Source of the DNA: Pseudomonadaceae bacterium
GTDB taxonomy: Bacteria; Pseudomonadota; Gammaproteobacteria; Pseudomonadales; Azotimanducaceae
DNA: 64,000 nucleotides
NCBI GenBank assembly: GCA_024743175.1
Contig: JANSXA010000002.1
Span: forward strand, 434,001 to 498,000
Direction: 5' to 3'
Part shown: positions 61,442 through 64,000 of the stretch, piece by piece
How the letters are laid out: each line of letters opens with the position of its first letter
Numbering within the stretch: position 1 is the first letter of the stretch
The notes under the pieces: generated by a model
The model's database searches: none
What the model saw: the letters and a program-made list of their open reading frames with translations, nothing else
Told to the model about the DNA's origin: nothing
Made by a program: the position numbers and the translations under genes

Positions 61442-62391
61442 TCTATCGCGCGCCGGGAAAAATCGTTTTATGGGGCGAGTATGCGGTATTGGCAGGTGCA
61501 CCTGCTGCGGTTGCCGCCGTTAACCGCTATGCAAGCGTTGAGATCAGCCCCCAGGACAACAGCTGGAGCTTCACCAGCACCGGCTTCCTGACGCCAGGAG
61601 TACATAATTTCAGCGGCGAGTTTACCGATGCACCCTGTGCATCAATGGCCGAGCAGGTTGTGCGTTACTTTGATATGAACAGTTTGCCTGCCGGCTTTAG
61701 CCTGAACAGCGATACCGGCGGTTTTTACCATCCGACCGAGAACAGGGGCAACAGACCCGCCAAATATGGTCTGGGCTCATCCGCCGCTGTGTGCACGGCT
61801 ACATATTATGCCCTGACTGATTTTGTTGGCCACGATAAACACCTCAACGAAGCCATGGCGATTCATCGGGCCTTCCAGAATGGCAAAGGCAGTGGCCTGG
61901 ATGTCGCAGCCAGTTGGCACGGCGGCGTTATCCGTTTTCAAAATGGCCATGTGCAGCCACAACCCTGGCCTGACAACCTGCACTGGCAGGCTGTATGGAC
62001 AGGTAGCAGTGCAGCAACAGATACTGCCCTGGGCCATTTTGCCCGCTGGCAGGCAGAGGCTGACAACGGGCCGCTGAATGCCCTGGCCGAAGCCAGCAAC
62101 CTGCTGAGCGATGCGCCTTGCATGGAGAATCTTGCCAGTTACACCCAGCTCCTGGGCCAACTGGACAAAGCTGCGGACCTGAATATTTTCACCCCAGCAC
62201 ACCAGCGCTTAGCTACAATTGCGCACGCGCATCATCTTATCTATAAACCCTGCGGTGCCGGCGGTGGTGACATCGGCATAGCAGTGGGTGAAGACCGCAG
62301 TGCTGTGCAACAATTCTGCAGCCAAGCAGCTGCTGCGAACTATGTTCCGCTAAACCTGGAGATTGCGCCCCATGGCGTCGAAAAAGCCTGA
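61438..62391 (+). CDS. mvaK2: Phosphomevalonate kinase (GHMP family)
   Basis: 317 residues from a TTG start overlapping the mvaD stop (TTGA). No ATG is available in frame nearby. Motifs are YRAPGKIVLWGEYAVLAGAPA at the N-terminus, the phosphate loop RPAKYGLGSSAAVCTATYYAL near 110, the GKGSGLDVAAS substrate region, and CGAGGGDIGIAVG at the C-terminus. The ERG8/MvaK2-type order fits. It phosphorylates phosphomevalonate to mevalonate diphosphate. It overlaps the next gene's start by 20 bases. Confidence 0.9.
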   Translation: MIYRAPGKIVLWGEYAVLAGAPAAVAAVNRYASVEISPQDNSWSFTSTGFLTPGVHNFSGEFTDAPCASMAEQVVRYFDMNSLPAGFSLNSDTGGFYHPTENRGNRPAKYGLGSSAAVCTATYYALTDFVGHDKHLNEAMAIHRAFQNGKGSGLDVAASWHGGVIRFQNGHVQPQPWPDNLHWQAVWTGSSAATDTALGHFARWQAEADNGPLNALAEASNLLSDAPCMENLASYTQLLGQLDKAADLNIFTPAHQRLATIAHAHHLIYKPCGAGGGDIGIAVGEDRSAVQQFCSQAAAANYVPLNLEIAPHGVEKA

Positions 62392-64000
62392 CTCACTGCC
62401 TTCATCCCGCATTCCGAATTTTTTCCGCATGCCGGTGAATGACAGAATTGCGGCACTGCACGAACGCGGGTTACTCAACGCCAGCGACGTTGCGCAACTG
62501 GTCTCGGCCCAGCATCAGCTTACGGTCAAAGTTGCTGACAAGATGATTGAGAACGTTGTCGGCGTATTTGGTCTGCCGATGGGTGTGGCGCTGAATTTCC
62601 TGATTAACAACAAAGATTATGTTGTACCGCTGGTGGTTGAAGAACCTTCGATTGTGGCCGGCCTGTCCGGTGCTGCCCGCATGGCAAGGCTCGGCGGCGG
62701 CTATACAGCCACTGCCAGCGATCCGATTCTGATCGGTCAGGTGCAGTCAGTTCTGAACGAAAATCCCGAACAGGCGATGGCAACATTGCTTGAGCATAAA
62801 GACGAAATACTCGCCCTGGCCAACAGCCTGCACCCGAAAATGGTGGCGCGAGGTGGTGGCGCTATTGATATAGAAGTGTTTCATCATCACGCAGAACAGG
62901 ATGGTCGACACATGGTGGTCCTGCACCTGCTGGTGAATACCTGTGATGCCATGGGCGCGAATCTGGTCAACACCATGTGCGAAGGCATTGCCGGGCTGGT
63001 GGAAAGCCTTACTGGCGGACAGGTTTTTCTGCGCATCCTGTCCAACCTGACCGACCGCGCGATCGCCCGGGCAAAAGTGGTCATTCCTACCGCCAATCTG
63101 GAAGGCAAAGGGTACAGTGGTGAGCAGGTTCGTGACGGCATCATTCTTGCCAATGATCTTGCCCTTGCCGACCCTTACCGGGCTGCAACACACAACAAAG
63201 GCATCATGAACGGTGTTGACGCGGTGGCCATCGCTACCGGCAATGACTGGCGCGCTATCGAAGCCGCCGCCCACGCTTTTGCCGCGCGCAGTGGTCGCTA
63301 CAAGGGGTTAACCCGCTGGTACAAAAACGCAGCAGGCGCGCTGGTTGGTGAAATTGAGATACCCATGAAAGTCGGTACCGTAGGCGGCTCGTTAGAGAGC
63401 AACCCATCGGTCAAAATCAACCACCGCCTGCTGGGTTCACCAAATGCCACCGAGCTGGCCTCGATCATGGGCACCATCGGACTGGCGCAGAATTTTGCCG
63501 CTCTGCGCGCGCTGTCAACCAATGGCATTCAGCAGAATCACATGAACCTGCATGCACGCAGTGTCGCCAGCAGCGCCGGTGTGCCTGAAGAACATTTTGA
63601 GAGCGTGGTAGAGGGGCTTATTGAATCCGGCGACATCAAAGTGTGGAAAGCTCAGGAAATAGCCAAAAACCTGTCGCGCAAAATAGCCCAACCGGACAGC
63701 GGTGAACGTTTTGCTGCCTGCGGCAAAATTATTCTGTTGGGCGAACATGCGGTAGTTTACGGCAGACCGGCAATTGCACTACCGATACCGCTGGCGGTGG
63801 AAGCCATGGTGCGACGCGAAGGCCAGGGTATCAATATTGTTATTCCACGATGGGGACTGGAACAGCCCGTGCACGCCAATACCCAGGGGCTCAGCGGCAT
63901 TCTGGCGAAAATTCTGAGTGACCTGGATCTTGACCAGGAGAACATGACCATAGAAGTGTTCCCGCACATTCCACGCGCCATGGGATTGGGTGGTTCTTCC
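62372..64000 (+). CDS. mvaA: HMG-CoA reductase (class II)-mevalonate kinase fusion, 3'-truncated by the window
   Basis: An uninterrupted frame starts at ATG 62372 and runs through base 64000, 543 codons. Residues 1 to about 430 are class II HMG-CoA reductase: ENVVG, VVEEPSIVAGLSGAARMA with catalytic Glu, NKGIMNGVDAVAIATGNDWRA with catalytic Lys and Asp, GTVGGSLE, and HMNLHARSVA with the catalytic His. After a short linker, residues 444 onward are mevalonate kinase: CGKIILLGEHAVVYGRPAIALP and, at the window end, IPRAMGLGGSS, its ATP loop. Both activities would be in one chain, making mevalonate from HMG-CoA and phosphorylating it. The frame was checked across the junction (63680-63715) and has no stop. 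Confidence 0.9.
   Translation, partial: MASKKPDSLPSSRIPNFFRMPVNDRIAALHERGLLNASDVAQLVSAQHQLTVKVADKMIENVVGVFGLPMGVALNFLINNKDYVVPLVVEEPSIVAGLSGAARMARLGGGYTATASDPILIGQVQSVLNENPEQAMATLLEHKDEILALANSLHPKMVARGGGAIDIEVFHHHAEQDGRHMVVLHLLVNTCDAMGANLVNTMCEGIAGLVESLTGGQVFLRILSNLTDRAIARAKVVIPTANLEGKGYSGEQVRDGIILANDLALADPYRAATHNKGIMNGVDAVAIATGNDWRAIEAAAHAFAARSGRYKGLTRWYKNAAGALVGEIEIPMKVGTVGGSLESNPSVKINHRLLGSPNATELASIMGTIGLAQNFAALRALSTNGIQQNHMNLHARSVASSAGVPEEHFESVVEGLIESGDIKVWKAQEIAKNLSRKIAQPDSGERFAACGKIILLGEHAVVYGRPAIALPIPLAVEAMVRREGQGINIVIPRWGLEQPVHANTQGLSGILAKILSDLDLDQENMTIEVFPHIPRAMGLGGSS

Noticed and set aside
1-64000. tRNA, rRNA, CRISPR, insertion sequence, prophage
   Set aside because: No cloverleaf T-arm patterns, repeat-spacer arrays, transposases or phage genes were seen on either strand.

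Overview
The window looks like a chromosome segment of a marine-type gammaproteobacterium. I infer this from the TRAP transporter, GGDEF/EAL protein, acyl-CoA enzymes, LLM-class oxidoreductases and codon style. No rRNA or other phylogenetic marker is present, so the assignment is tentative. No tRNA, rRNA, CRISPR array, transposase, integrase or origin was seen. Three features are unusual for this group: a complete set of coenzyme F420 biosynthesis genes, a mevalonate-pathway operon ending in an HMG-CoA reductase-mevalonate kinase fusion, and a periplasmic redoxin gene whose first active-site Cys codon is an in-frame TGA followed by a hairpin that fits a bacterial SECIS element.

Layout: 0-2 kb is the 3' part of a PAS-PAS-GGDEF-EAL protein. 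2-7.3 kb (- strand) is one run: CHAD-like protein, probable selenocysteine redoxin, TatT lipoprotein, and DctP, DctQ and DctM. 7.5-14.1 kb carries an enoyl-CoA hydratase homologue, a serine beta-lactamase-fold hydrolase, glucokinase, and an oligopeptide ABC transporter without ATPases. 14.1-25.3 kb is the first F420 region: three LLM-family oxidoreductases, F420:NADP reductase, cofE and cofD. It also holds a WYL regulator behind two identical-arm palindromes, an outer-membrane barrel, a GST, and a cassette with a BlaR1/M56-like protein that has lost its zinc motif.

25.4-29.8 kb holds a lipoprotein, a VOC protein, a DUF1761 protein and an acyl-CoA synthetase. 29.9-38.2 kb is a visibly more AT-rich surface-polysaccharide island: methyltransferase, two GT4 glycosyltransferases, sulfotransferase, flippase and asparagine synthase. 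Its low-coordinate edge has decayed gene remnants. It separates the first F420 module from the second (cofC and the fused cofG-cofH FO synthase, 38.6-41.8 kb).

41.8-48.5 kb holds a small protein with its own terminator, and an MFS transporter preceded by a promoter, a structured leader and an intrinsic terminator (candidate attenuator or riboswitch). It also holds a VOC protein, a P-loop kinase-like protein, a broken DUF3179 gene, a Baeyer-Villiger-type monooxygenase and an NTF2-like protein. 48.5-58.9 kb carries pyrophosphatase, a sugar/polyol catabolic group, an aminotransferase, a desaturase/PPOX/zinc-ribbon group, acyl-CoA dehydrogenase, a metallo-beta-lactamase-fold hydrolase and a GST. 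59-64 kb holds an amidase followed by diphosphomevalonate decarboxylase, phosphomevalonate kinase and the HMGR-mevalonate kinase fusion, which runs off the window.

Taken together, the cell probably makes F420 and reduces it with NADPH through NpdG. The reduced cofactor would feed LLM-family enzymes. It appears to make isoprenoids through mevalonate. It may use selenocysteine in a periplasmic thiol-redox protein, although no sel genes are visible here.
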